DNA of 5,965 nucleotides. Origin: Deltaproteobacteria bacterium. Its GTDB lineage: Bacteria > Desulfobacterota > Desulfobaccia > Desulfobaccales > Desulfobaccaceae. Location of the stretch: the NCBI GenBank assembly GCA_016874895.1, contig VGSX01000227.1:1-5965 (forward strand), given 5' to 3'. Below are positions 1 to 5,740 of the stretch, piece by piece. Every line of letters starts with the position of its first letter. The first letter of the stretch is position 1. The notes under the pieces are model-generated. The model was not told the DNA's origin, ran no database searches, and saw only the letters and a list, made by a program, of their open reading frames with translations. The position numbers and the translations under genes are program-made.

Positions 1-17
1 TCTGGAGTTTTTTTTTT
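1..17 (+). terminator. Possible 3' part of an intrinsic terminator from an upstream gene
   Basis: The window opens with TCTGGAG followed directly by a run of ten T (8-17). This looks like the descending arm and U-tract of a Rho-independent terminator whose ascending arm would lie before the window. The matching arm cannot be seen, so the call is inference. If it is right, panC starts only about 20 bases beyond a terminator and would depend on read-through or on a promoter overlapping this tract. Confidence 0.3.
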
Positions 18-36
18 GAGGTGGCCTTTCCGGAAT

Positions 37-885
37 ATGCAGGTCATACGCGATCTTCAGGACATGCAGGATCTGGCCCTGGCGTGGCGGGGCCGGGGGG
101 AAACCATCGTTTTGGTGCCCACCATGGGTTATTTTCACCAGGGCCATCTGAGCCTCATGGAATACGGCCGCAGCCGGGGGGATCACCTGGTGGTCAGCAT
201 CTTTGTCAATCCCACCCAGTTCGGCCCCCAGGAGGATCTGGACCGCTACCCTCGTGATTTTGACAGAGACTGCTCCTTGGCCCGAGAGGTGGGGGTAGAT
301 GTCATCTTTGCCCCGGATACCACCGGAATGTATCCTCCAGGGTTTCAGACTTTTGTCACCGTGGAAGAAGTAACCCGGGGGCTCTGCGGGGCCTCCCGCC
401 CCATTCATTTCCGGGGGGTGGCCACGGTGGTGCTCAAGCTTTTCAATCTGGTGCAGCCCCAGGTGGCCGTCTTCGGGGAGAAAGATTATCAGCAGCTCGT
501 CACTCTGCAACAGTTGGTTACCGACCTCAACCTGCCGGTACAGGTGGTGGGCCGGCCTTTGGTGCGCGAAGCCGACGGGCTGGCCCTGAGTTCCCGCAAT
601 GTCTTTCTGAGCCCGGCAGAGCGCGCCTCTGCTCTTAGTCTATCCCAGGCCCTGTTCAAGGCCAGAGATCTGGCGGCTAACGGGGAACGCTCTCGGGACC
701 GACTATTCACTGCCCTTAAACCCATGTTCACCTGCGATCCCCCCATTAACCTGGATTATCTGGCCCTGGTGGATAGCCAGACCCTAAAAGAAATCGACAC
801 CATCCACGGACCGGCCCGGCTGGCCGTGGCCGCCTGGGTGGGCCAAACAAGGCTCATTGACAATATCCTGTTAGAGGTGCCCTAA
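37..885 (+). CDS. panC: Pantothenate synthetase (pantoate--beta-alanine ligase) PanC
   Basis: Cytoplasmic enzyme joining pantoate and beta-alanine at the expense of ATP (to AMP and PPi), the last step of pantothenate (vitamin B5) synthesis. Visible motifs: the nucleotidyltransferase HxGH box as HQGH at residues 34-37 within PTMGYFHQGHLSL, the pantoate-site segment FVNPTQFGP at 56-64, the GEKDYQQ segment at 147-153, and the KMSKS-equivalent loop DGLALSSRN at 180-188. The ATG at 37 gives 282 residues, the normal family length (about 280), and an N-terminus beginning MQVIRDLQ as expected. A GAGGTGG at 18-24 is an acceptable though distant ribosome site. An in-frame TTG at 16 with GGAG at 4-7 would add seven residues that do not look family-like. 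The stop is one base before panD, so the two are surely co-transcribed. Identity is secure; only the start is open. Confidence 0.96.
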   Translation: MQVIRDLQDMQDLALAWRGRGETIVLVPTMGYFHQGHLSLMEYGRSRGDHLVVSIFVNPTQFGPQEDLDRYPRDFDRDCSLAREVGVDVIFAPDTTGMYPPGFQTFVTVEEVTRGLCGASRPIHFRGVATVVLKLFNLVQPQVAVFGEKDYQQLVTLQQLVTDLNLPVQVVGRPLVREADGLALSSRNVFLSPAERASALSLSQALFKARDLAANGERSRDRLFTALKPMFTCDPPINLDYLALVDSQTLKEIDTIHGPARLAVAAWVGQTRLIDNILLEVP

Positions 886-886
886 A

Positions 887-1264
887 ATGGTTCGTACCAT
901 GTTAAAATCCAAAATTCATCGAGCCACCATCACCGAGGCCAACCTTACCTACGAAGGCTCCCTGACCATAGACAGCCGCCTCATGGAAATGGCCGACATC
1001 CTGCCCTATGAAATGGTCTATGTCTACAACATCAACAATGGCGAGCGCTTCGAGACCTACGCCATCTTGGGCGAGGCCGGCAGCGGCGTCATCTGCCTGA
1101 ACGGCGCCGCAGCCCGGAAAGGTATGCCCGGCGATTTAATCATCATCACCACCTTTGCCGCCATGACCGCGGCGGAACTGGAAGGTCGCCAGCCTCAGAT
1201 CGTTTACGTGGATGCCCACAACCGTCCGAAAATGCCCACCATAAAAAAAATGTTGTCAGCATGA
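887..1264 (+). CDS. panD: Aspartate 1-decarboxylase proenzyme PanD
   Basis: Pyruvoyl-dependent enzyme converting L-aspartate to beta-alanine, the substrate PanC uses next. The 125-residue product matches the roughly 126-residue family length. The self-cleavage site is the Gly24-Ser25 pair in TYEGS: Ser25 would become the pyruvoyl group, and the beta chain (1-24) and alpha chain (25-125) result. Residues known to matter in the E. coli enzyme are at the same numbers here: Lys9, His11, Tyr22, Arg54, Tyr58 and Asn72 (in LNGAAAR). The start ATG lies one base after the panC stop, and its ribosome site (AGAGGTG, 873-879) is inside the panC end, which suggests translational coupling. The last codons carry the -35 element of the next transcription unit. 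No sign of truncation. I see no panB or panE here; they must lie elsewhere if the pathway is complete. Confidence 0.97.
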   Translation: MVRTMLKSKIHRATITEANLTYEGSLTIDSRLMEMADILPYEMVYVYNINNGERFETYAILGEAGSGVICLNGAAARKGMPGDLIIITTFAAMTAAELEGRQPQIVYVDAHNRPKMPTIKKMLSA

Positions 1265-1282
1265 TTCTTTTTGGCATATAAT
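1253..1282 (+). promoter_or_regulatory. Strong sigma70-type promoter at the end of panD
   Basis: TTGTCA (1253-1258) and TATAAT (1277-1282) are separated by 18 bp. The -10 is a perfect match to consensus and the -35 matches five of six bases. The -35 lies inside the last panD codons and the -10 just after the stop. Transcription would start near the G at 1288 or 1289, giving either a leader of about 290 bases in front of metK or a separate small RNA. This is the best promoter match noticed in the window. It is a sequence match only; activity is inferred. Confidence 0.75.
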
Positions 1283-1288
1283 TAACAG

Positions 1289-1525
1289 GTTTAAAAATCG
1301 AATTATGGCGCCGTCAGATGAGTTTCGGCCCCGGAAGCGGGGATTACCCTCCAAATTCCGGGACATCATCGCAGTGCGTCTTGGACTCCATTCCAGCCTG
1401 ACACCCATGATTATAAATCCCGCAGGAAATGAACAAGGCGATGCTGAAACAGGCCTGAGGCAAGGGTACCAGGTATGGGCTGGAAGCCGGCGCCGCAGTT
1501 TCCGAAAAATTCCGATTGTTCTTTT
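1289..1525 (+). ncRNA. Candidate 6S-like rod-shaped RNA upstream of metK (ends approximate)
   Basis: This non-coding stretch follows a near-consensus promoter and pairs with itself from both ends inward. Helices found by eye: 1296-1304 with 1508-1517 (one bulge); 1307-1313 (GGCGCCG) with 1488-1494; 1324-1331 with 1477-1485 (one bulge, one G-U); 1345-1350 (UACCCU) with 1463-1468 (AGGGUA); 1367-1372 (CAUCGC) with 1438-1443; 1380-1383 with 1434-1437; 1389-1392 with 1428-1431. Between the UACCCU and CAUCGC helices lies a large bubble, and its 3' side can form a small hairpin (GCC-UGA-GGC, 1453-1461) directly before AAGGGUA. E. coli 6S RNA, as I recall it, has the same order: a rod, a central bubble, a small 3'-side hairpin and then AAGGGU. 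6S RNA mimics an open promoter and binds housekeeping RNA polymerase. The alternative is an uncharacterised metK leader. Ends and the 6S assignment are inferred; a competing helix (1391-1398 with 1478-1485) exists. Confidence 0.5.
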
Positions 1526-1527
1526 GA

Positions 1528-1545
1528 GGCCGGGGTATCCCGGTC
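1528..1545 (+). other. Stem-loop in the metK leader
   Basis: A 7-bp stem (1528-1534 with 1539-1545, one G-U pair) closes a GUAU tetraloop. It sits 18 bases ahead of the metK ribosome site, AAGGAG at 1563-1568. No clean U-tract follows, so it is not a convincing terminator. It could be a processing or stability hairpin separating the upstream structured RNA from the metK message; that role is inference. Confidence 0.45.
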
Positions 1546-1576
1546 AGACTTATTCTTGCCATAAGGAGCCGGCAGC

Positions 1577-2743
1577 ATGGCCATAACTGATTTTCTGTTT
1601 TCCTCCGAGTCAGTCACCGAGGGGCACCCCGATAAAATCTCCGATCAGATTTCCGATGCAGTTTTAGACGCGATTATCTCCCAGGATAAATATGCCCGGG
1701 TTGCCTGCGAAACCCTGGTGACCACGGGACTGGCGTTCATCGCTGGAGAGATCACCACCACGGCCATTGTGGATATCCCCAGCATTGTCCGCAATACTAT
1801 TAAAGAAATCGGCTACAACGATTCATCCATGGGATTTGATTGGGAAACCTGCGCCGTGGTTACCTCCCTGGACAAACAATCACCGGATATCGCCATCGGC
1901 GTGGACGGACGGGGACTCTTCCCGGAGCAGGGAGCGGGGGACCAGGGGCTCATGTTCGGCTTCGCCTGCGATGAGACCGAAGAATTGATGCCCATGCCCA
2001 TCTGGTATGCCCACCGCCTGGCCGAACGCCTGGCCAAAGTGCGTAAGCAAGGGATTATCCCTTTCCTGCGACCTGACGGCAAGACCCAGGTAACGGTGCG
2101 CTACGAAAATGGCAGCCCCCATTCCATTCACACCGTGGTGGTGGCAGCCCAACACAACCCGGATGTCAGTTACACCCAGGTAAAAGAAGCAGTGATCGAA
2201 GAGGTGGTCAAAAAGGTGATTCCGGCGGAACTGCTGCAGCCGGACACTCGCTTTCTGGTGAACACCACCGGCCGGTTCGTGGTGGGTGGCCCCCTGGGGG
2301 ACTGCGGCGTCACCGGGCGGAAGATTATCGTGGATACCTATGGCGGCGCCGGTTACCACGGCGGTGGTGCCTTTTCCGGCAAGGACCCCTCCAAGGTGGA
2401 CCGGACCTCCTCTTATATGCTGCGGCATGTGGCCAAAAACATCGTCGCTGCAGGGCTGGCTAAACGGTGCGAGGTCCAGGTGGCTTACTCCATCGGTGTT
2501 GCCGAACCCCTGTCCATTATGGTTTACACATACAATACCGGAACTATCCCCGATAAACAAATCCTGGAAATTATCCGCAGCACCTTTAGTTTTAAACCCG
2601 CGGCCATGATCAGCTACCTGGACATGCTGCGCCCGATTTTCAAGAAAACCTCGGTTTATGGGCATTTCGGCCGGCCTGACCCGGATTTCACCTGGGAACA
2701 GACCAACCGCGTCGATTTATTGAAGGAAAAAGCTGGAATGTAA
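1577..2743 (+). CDS. metK: S-adenosylmethionine synthetase (methionine adenosyltransferase) MetK
   Basis: Cytoplasmic enzyme making S-adenosylmethionine from methionine and ATP, with hydrolysis of the tripolyphosphate intermediate; normally a tetramer needing Mg2+ and K+. The 388-residue protein is close to the E. coli length (384). Signatures in order: GHPDK at 16-20 (catalytic His and metal-binding Asp), GEITTTA at 57-63, GAGDQGLMFG at 119-128, TGRFVVGGP at 231-239, GRKIIVDTYGG at 247-257, and the glycine-rich phosphate loop GGGAFSGKDPSKVDR at 262-276. The ATG at 1577 has a good AAGGAG (1563-1568) eight bases upstream and gives the usual N-terminus ending in SESVTEGHPDK. It is followed after 46 bases by ahcY, which handles the by-product of SAM-dependent methylation. 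It is preceded by a structured leader with its own promoter; no SAM riboswitch core was recognised there. Confidence 0.98.
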   Translation: MAITDFLFSSESVTEGHPDKISDQISDAVLDAIISQDKYARVACETLVTTGLAFIAGEITTTAIVDIPSIVRNTIKEIGYNDSSMGFDWETCAVVTSLDKQSPDIAIGVDGRGLFPEQGAGDQGLMFGFACDETEELMPMPIWYAHRLAERLAKVRKQGIIPFLRPDGKTQVTVRYENGSPHSIHTVVVAAQHNPDVSYTQVKEAVIEEVVKKVIPAELLQPDTRFLVNTTGRFVVGGPLGDCGVTGRKIIVDTYGGAGYHGGGAFSGKDPSKVDRTSSYMLRHVAKNIVAAGLAKRCEVQVAYSIGVAEPLSIMVYTYNTGTIPDKQILEIIRSTFSFKPAAMISYLDMLRPIFKKTSVYGHFGRPDPDFTWEQTNRVDLLKEKAGM

Positions 2744-2749
2744 TTATGC

Positions 2750-2774
2750 CGCTGCCCGAGGCAGCGTCTTTGTT
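2750..2774 (+). terminator. Hairpin with U-rich tail between metK and ahcY (leaky terminator or processing site)
   Basis: CGCUGCC (2750-2756) and GGCAGCG (2760-2766) form a perfect 7-bp stem with a CGA loop, followed by UCUUUGUU. It starts six bases after the metK stop and ends before the ahcY ribosome site (GAGGTG, 2780-2785). The U-tract is interrupted, so full termination is doubtful. A weak terminator or an mRNA-stability hairpin that adjusts ahcY relative to metK fits better. It is too small for the known SAH riboswitch. Confidence 0.5.
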
Positions 2775-2789
2775 GGCATGAGGTGACCG

Positions 2790-4091
2790 ATGCAAGAAGC
2801 AGCAAGTATATTGGCAACCGACAGCGCCGCCCTCCTGGGCTACGATGTCAAAGATCTCGCTCTGGCGGACCAGGGCAGACTGCGGGTGGAATGGGCCCGG
2901 CACGACATGCCGGTCTTACGGGGCATTGCCGAGCGTTTCCAGCTGGAAAAGCCCCTCCAGGGCATACGTCTGGCAGCCTGCCTGCACGTCACCACCGAAA
3001 CCGCGGTTTTAATGTCCACTTTGAAGGCCGGAGGCGCCCAGGTGACCCTCTGCGCCTCCAATCCCTTGAGCACCCAGGACGATGTCGCCGCCTATCTGGT
3101 CAAATACGAAGGAATTCCCACTTTTGCTATTAAGGGGGAAGACAACGACACCTATTATCAGCACATCCAGGCGGCCTTGGACCTTAAACCCCACATCACC
3201 ATGGATGACGGCGCTGACCTGGTCTTTACCCTGCACACCACCCGCCAGGAACTCCTGGAGCACGTCTGGGGCGGGACGGAGGAGACCACCACGGGGGTCA
3301 TCCGCCTCAAGGCCATGGCGGCCCAGGGAGTTTTGCGCTATCCCGTTATTGCCGTCAACGATTCCCAGACCAAGTACTTGTTTGATAACCGTTACGGCAC
3401 CGGCCAGAGCACCGTGGACGGCATCCTGCGGGCCACTAACCGCCTGCTGGCCGGCAGCGTGGTGGTGGTGGCCGGGTACGGCTGGTGCGGCCGGGGGTTC
3501 GCCATGCGGGCCCGGGGCGCCGGGGCCCGGGTCATCGTCACCGAGGTTGACGCCCTCAAGGGTCTGGAAGCCATCATGGACGGCTTTCAGGTCATGCCCA
3601 TGGCCGAGGCCGTGCCCCAGGGTGATATCTTCTGCACCCTCACCGGCGATATCAACGTCATCCGCCAGGAACACTTCCTGGCCATGAAAGACGGCGCCAT
3701 CGCCTGCAACTCCGGCCATTTCAACGTGGAACTGGACCTGCCCGGACTGGAGGCCGTCACCGTGAAGAGGCGGCAGATCAGAGAATTCGTGGAAGAATTC
3801 ACCCTGAGCAATGGGAAACGGGTCAACATCCTGGGAGAAGGCCGACTCATCAACCTGGCCGCGGCGGAAGGCCATCCTTCCGTGGTCATGGATATGAGTT
3901 TCGCCAACCAGTCCCTGGCCGCGGAATATATCTCCAAGAATTACCAAAACTTTGATAAAAAGGTCTACATGCTCCCCGCCGACCTGGATATGGAGATCGC
4001 CCGGCTGAAACTCGACTCCATGGGAGTGGCCATTGACACCCTCACCGAAGAGCAGATCAAGTATCTGGCCTCTTTTGAGATGGGCACCTAG
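2790..4091 (+). CDS. ahcY: S-adenosyl-L-homocysteine hydrolase AhcY (archaeal/Thermotoga-like type)
   Basis: NAD-dependent cytosolic enzyme splitting S-adenosylhomocysteine into homocysteine and adenosine, which relieves inhibition of methyltransferases and returns homocysteine for methionine synthesis. The 433-residue protein keeps the expected active-site set: His66 in CLHVTTETAVL, Asp139/Asp140 in MDDGAD, Glu164/Glu165 in EETTTGV, Asn190, Lys195, Asp199 and Asn200 in the VNDSQTKYLFDN segment, His310 in NSGHF and His362 in GHPS. The NAD-binding loop reads GYGWCGRG (229-236) where most bacterial and eukaryotic enzymes have GYGDVGKG. The C-terminus ends at LASFEMGT and lacks the extension with Lys and Tyr (ending HYRY) that reaches the neighbouring subunit's NAD in classical enzymes. 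Both traits are typical of the archaeal/Thermotoga form. Start ATG 2790 has GAGGTG at 2780-2785. Likely co-transcribed with metK. S-inosylhomocysteine as an alternative substrate, known for an archaeal relative, cannot be excluded. Confidence 0.96.
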   Translation: MQEAASILATDSAALLGYDVKDLALADQGRLRVEWARHDMPVLRGIAERFQLEKPLQGIRLAACLHVTTETAVLMSTLKAGGAQVTLCASNPLSTQDDVAAYLVKYEGIPTFAIKGEDNDTYYQHIQAALDLKPHITMDDGADLVFTLHTTRQELLEHVWGGTEETTTGVIRLKAMAAQGVLRYPVIAVNDSQTKYLFDNRYGTGQSTVDGILRATNRLLAGSVVVVAGYGWCGRGFAMRARGAGARVIVTEVDALKGLEAIMDGFQVMPMAEAVPQGDIFCTLTGDINVIRQEHFLAMKDGAIACNSGHFNVELDLPGLEAVTVKRRQIREFVEEFTLSNGKRVNILGEGRLINLAAAEGHPSVVMDMSFANQSLAAEYISKNYQNFDKKVYMLPADLDMEIARLKLDSMGVAIDTLTEEQIKYLASFEMGT

Positions 4092-4118
4092 CCGTTTCCA
4101 ATTGTTAGCTTTTGTGAT

Positions 4119-4165
4119 AAAAAAGGGAAAAGATGGCAAACCGGCCTTGGTCTTTTCCCTTTTTT
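4119..4165. terminator. Strong, probably bidirectional intrinsic terminator after ahcY
   Basis: A perfect 15-bp inverted repeat: A6-GGG-A4-GA (4119-4133) pairs with TC-T4-CCC-T6 (4151-4165) around a 17-base loop that can pair a little further. It starts 27 bases after the ahcY stop. The T-run on the right arm serves as a U-tract for + strand transcripts, and the A-run on the left arm would do so for - strand transcripts. It closes the metK-ahcY unit. Confidence 0.85.
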
Positions 4166-4185
4166 GTTACTCTCTCCCTCACCCT

Positions 4186-4210
4186 GGTTCCCAAGTTGTA
4201 CTTGGGAACC
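4186..4210. repeat. REP-like inverted repeat, copy 1 (11-bp stem, TGT loop)
   Basis: GGTTCCCAAGT (4186-4196) and ACTTGGGAACC (4200-4210) form a perfect 11-bp palindrome around TGT. It follows a pyrimidine-rich stretch (4171-4185, CTCTCCCTCACCCT type). GTTCCCAAG...CTTGGGAAC palindromes are familiar as dispersed intergenic repeats in various bacterial genomes. Whether this one is dispersed in this genome cannot be seen from one window. Confidence 0.65.
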
Positions 4211-4218
4211 CGATATCC

Positions 4219-4240
4219 CGCCAAGCTGTGCTTGGTTACC
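4219..4240. repeat. REP-like inverted repeat, copy 2 (diverged)
   Basis: CCAAGC (4221-4226) and GCTTGG (4230-4235) form a 6-bp stem with the same TGT loop as copy 1. The outer arms (CCCG on the left, TTACC on the right) resemble the GGTTCCC/GGGAACC arms but no longer pair well. It lies 10 bases after copy 1 in the same orientation. The shared core and loop suggest a tandem duplicate that has decayed; this is inference from resemblance. Confidence 0.5.
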
Positions 4241-4260
4241 TTTTCTGACTTTAGAAAAGG
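4239..4260. repeat. Third inverted repeat upstream of the phosphohexomutase gene
   Basis: CCTTTTCT (4239-4246) and AGAAAAGG (4253-4260) form a perfect 8-bp stem with a six-base loop. It abuts repeat copy 2 and is followed by GGGAAATAATAATA, without a U-tract on either strand. Function is unknown; a stability hairpin or a remnant of an older terminator is possible. The rest of the gap (4261-4315) is A+T-rich and likely holds the promoter of the next gene, but no clear -35/-10 pair stood out. Confidence 0.45.
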
Positions 4261-4315
4261 GGGAAATAATAATACTCCCTCATTCACAGGATTCAGACTT
4301 TTTTAGGAACTATAC

Positions 4316-5734
4316 ATGACTAAGATAAAATTCGGCACCTCCGGCTGGCGGGGCATCATTGCCGATGATTTCACCTTTGCCAATGCCCGTTTGGTCTGCC
4401 AGGGAATTGCCGATTATTTAAAGACCGAAGGCTTGACCTCCCGGGGGCTGGTCATCGGTTACGACACCCGTTTCCTCTCCGAAGAGTTCGCCGCCGCCGC
4501 CGCGGAGGTGTTGGCCGGCAATGGCATCTCCTGTTTTCTGGGACGACATCCCATTCCCACCCCGGTGGTGACCTTCGCCATCCTCCAGGGGCAGCGGGAC
4601 GGCGGGCTCACCATAACCGCCAGTCACAACCCCGGCACATATAATGGCATCAAGTTCGCTCCCCATTGGGGGGGGCCGGCCCCCACGCCGATTACCAACG
4701 CCATAGAAGAAAAAATCCGCTCCTTAACCCCGGAAAAGGTGCGGCGTCTGCCCCTGGACCAGGCCCGCCAGAGCTATCTGGTCACTGAGATTGACCCCCT
4801 GGAGGACTATCTTCAGGACCTGGCCACTAAAGTGGACGTGAGCCTCATCCACCAGGCCGGATTGAAAATCGTGGTGGACCCGCTCTACGGGACGGCCGTG
4901 GGTTATCTGGACCGTTTCCTGGCCGAGGCGGGGGTAGAGGTGGAAACGGTGCACAACTGGCGGGACCCCTATTTCGGGGGTAGTCGTCCGGAGCCCAGCG
5001 GCGAATTTCTCAGCCATCTGGGCCAGAGGGTAACAGCCACCGGGGCCCATCTGGGACTGGCGGTGGACGCGGACGCCGACCGGTTCGGGGTGGTGGACAG
5101 TTTAGGCCGACATCACGAAGCCAATCTGATCCTGAGCCTGCTGCTGGATTACCTGGTGGAAACCCGGGGCTGGAAGCAGGGAGTGGCCCGCAGCGTCGCC
5201 ACTACCCATCTCATCGACCGGGTGGCGGCTTATCATGGCCTGCCGGTGTACGAGACCAAGGTGGGCTTCAAATACCTGGGCGACTACATCGTCAAGAATT
5301 TGGTGGCCATGGTGGGCGAGGAGGCCGACGGCTTCACCATGCGGGGCCATTTGCCGGAAAAAGACGGCATCCTGGCCTGTATCCTGGTGGCCGAGATGGT
5401 GGCCCGGAAAAAGAAAGACATCCCGGAACTCCGGGACGAACTGTTTGCCAAAGTAGGCCCGGTATACACCCGGCGCCTGAACCTGACCCTTGCTCCCGAG
5501 GCCAAAGCCGACCTGTGGGCCAGATTGAAAAAACCGCCCCAAACCCTGGCCGGCCAACCCGTGAGCCAGCATGTCACCCTGGACGGCCATAAATATATCC
5601 TGGCCGACGGCAGTTGGCTCTGCCTGCGCCCCTCGGGCACCGAACCGGTGGTCCGCCTCTACCTGGAAGCAGACAGCCCGGAGGGCCTGGAAAAACTCCG
5701 CCTGGCCGCCGAGGCTTTTCTGAAAGGAACCTGA
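4316..5734 (+). CDS. Phosphohexomutase, phosphoglucomutase/phosphomannomutase family
   Basis: Alpha-D-phosphohexomutase moving phosphate between C1 and C6 of a hexose, probably glucose and/or mannose phosphate, feeding polysaccharide, LPS or glycogen precursors. The 472 residues carry the four family loops in order: the catalytic phosphoserine loop TASHNP at 101-106 (Ser103 is phosphorylated), the Mg2+ loop DADADR at 251-256 (Asp251, Asp253, Asp255), the sugar-specificity loop GEEADGF at 334-340, and the phosphate-binding loop RPSGTEP at 438-444. The N-terminal FGTSGWRGIIADDF (6-19) is also typical. The sugar loop usually reads GEESGG, so Ala337 and Asp338 are unusual. Start ATG 4316 has AGGA at 4305-4308. 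It is isolated from ahcY by a terminator, so it belongs to a separate unit, probably with the protease gene that starts six bases after it. Exact sugar preference, and thus a gene symbol, cannot be set from sequence. Confidence 0.93.
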   Translation: MTKIKFGTSGWRGIIADDFTFANARLVCQGIADYLKTEGLTSRGLVIGYDTRFLSEEFAAAAAEVLAGNGISCFLGRHPIPTPVVTFAILQGQRDGGLTITASHNPGTYNGIKFAPHWGGPAPTPITNAIEEKIRSLTPEKVRRLPLDQARQSYLVTEIDPLEDYLQDLATKVDVSLIHQAGLKIVVDPLYGTAVGYLDRFLAEAGVEVETVHNWRDPYFGGSRPEPSGEFLSHLGQRVTATGAHLGLAVDADADRFGVVDSLGRHHEANLILSLLLDYLVETRGWKQGVARSVATTHLIDRVAAYHGLPVYETKVGFKYLGDYIVKNLVAMVGEEADGFTMRGHLPEKDGILACILVAEMVARKKKDIPELRDELFAKVGPVYTRRLNLTLAPEAKADLWARLKKPPQTLAGQPVSQHVTLDGHKYILADGSWLCLRPSGTEPVVRLYLEADSPEGLEKLRLAAEAFLKGT

Positions 5735-5740
5735 CGCACC

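Noticed and set aside
1391..1485. Alternative 8-bp helix TTCCAGCC (1391-1398) with GGCTGGAA (1478-1485)
   Set aside because: Perfect by itself, but it breaks the longer collinear rod (it takes the 3' strand of the 1324-1331 helix). Kept only as a possible alternative fold that an energy calculation could rank.
1265..1576. SAM-I, SAM-II or SAH riboswitch in front of metK
   Set aside because: I looked for the conserved cores (for example GGAGGGA with GGCAACC for SAM-I, or the SAH element common before ahcY) and found none. The gap before ahcY, at 46 bases, also lacks one.
1305..1586. A 93-codon + strand open frame between panD and metK
   Set aside because: It has no ribosome site, its product resembles no family I know, it runs into the metK start, and the same bases form extensive RNA helices. 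It is best seen as chance reading of a non-coding RNA.
1880..2665. A 261-codon minus-strand open frame opposite metK
   Set aside because: Same reasons: it lies wholly within metK, has no recognisable motif and reflects codon bias on the coding strand.
3009..4139. A 376-codon minus-strand open frame opposite ahcY
   Set aside because: It is the antisense shadow of a secure gene, with low-complexity His/Gly/Asp-rich content and no recognisable domain.
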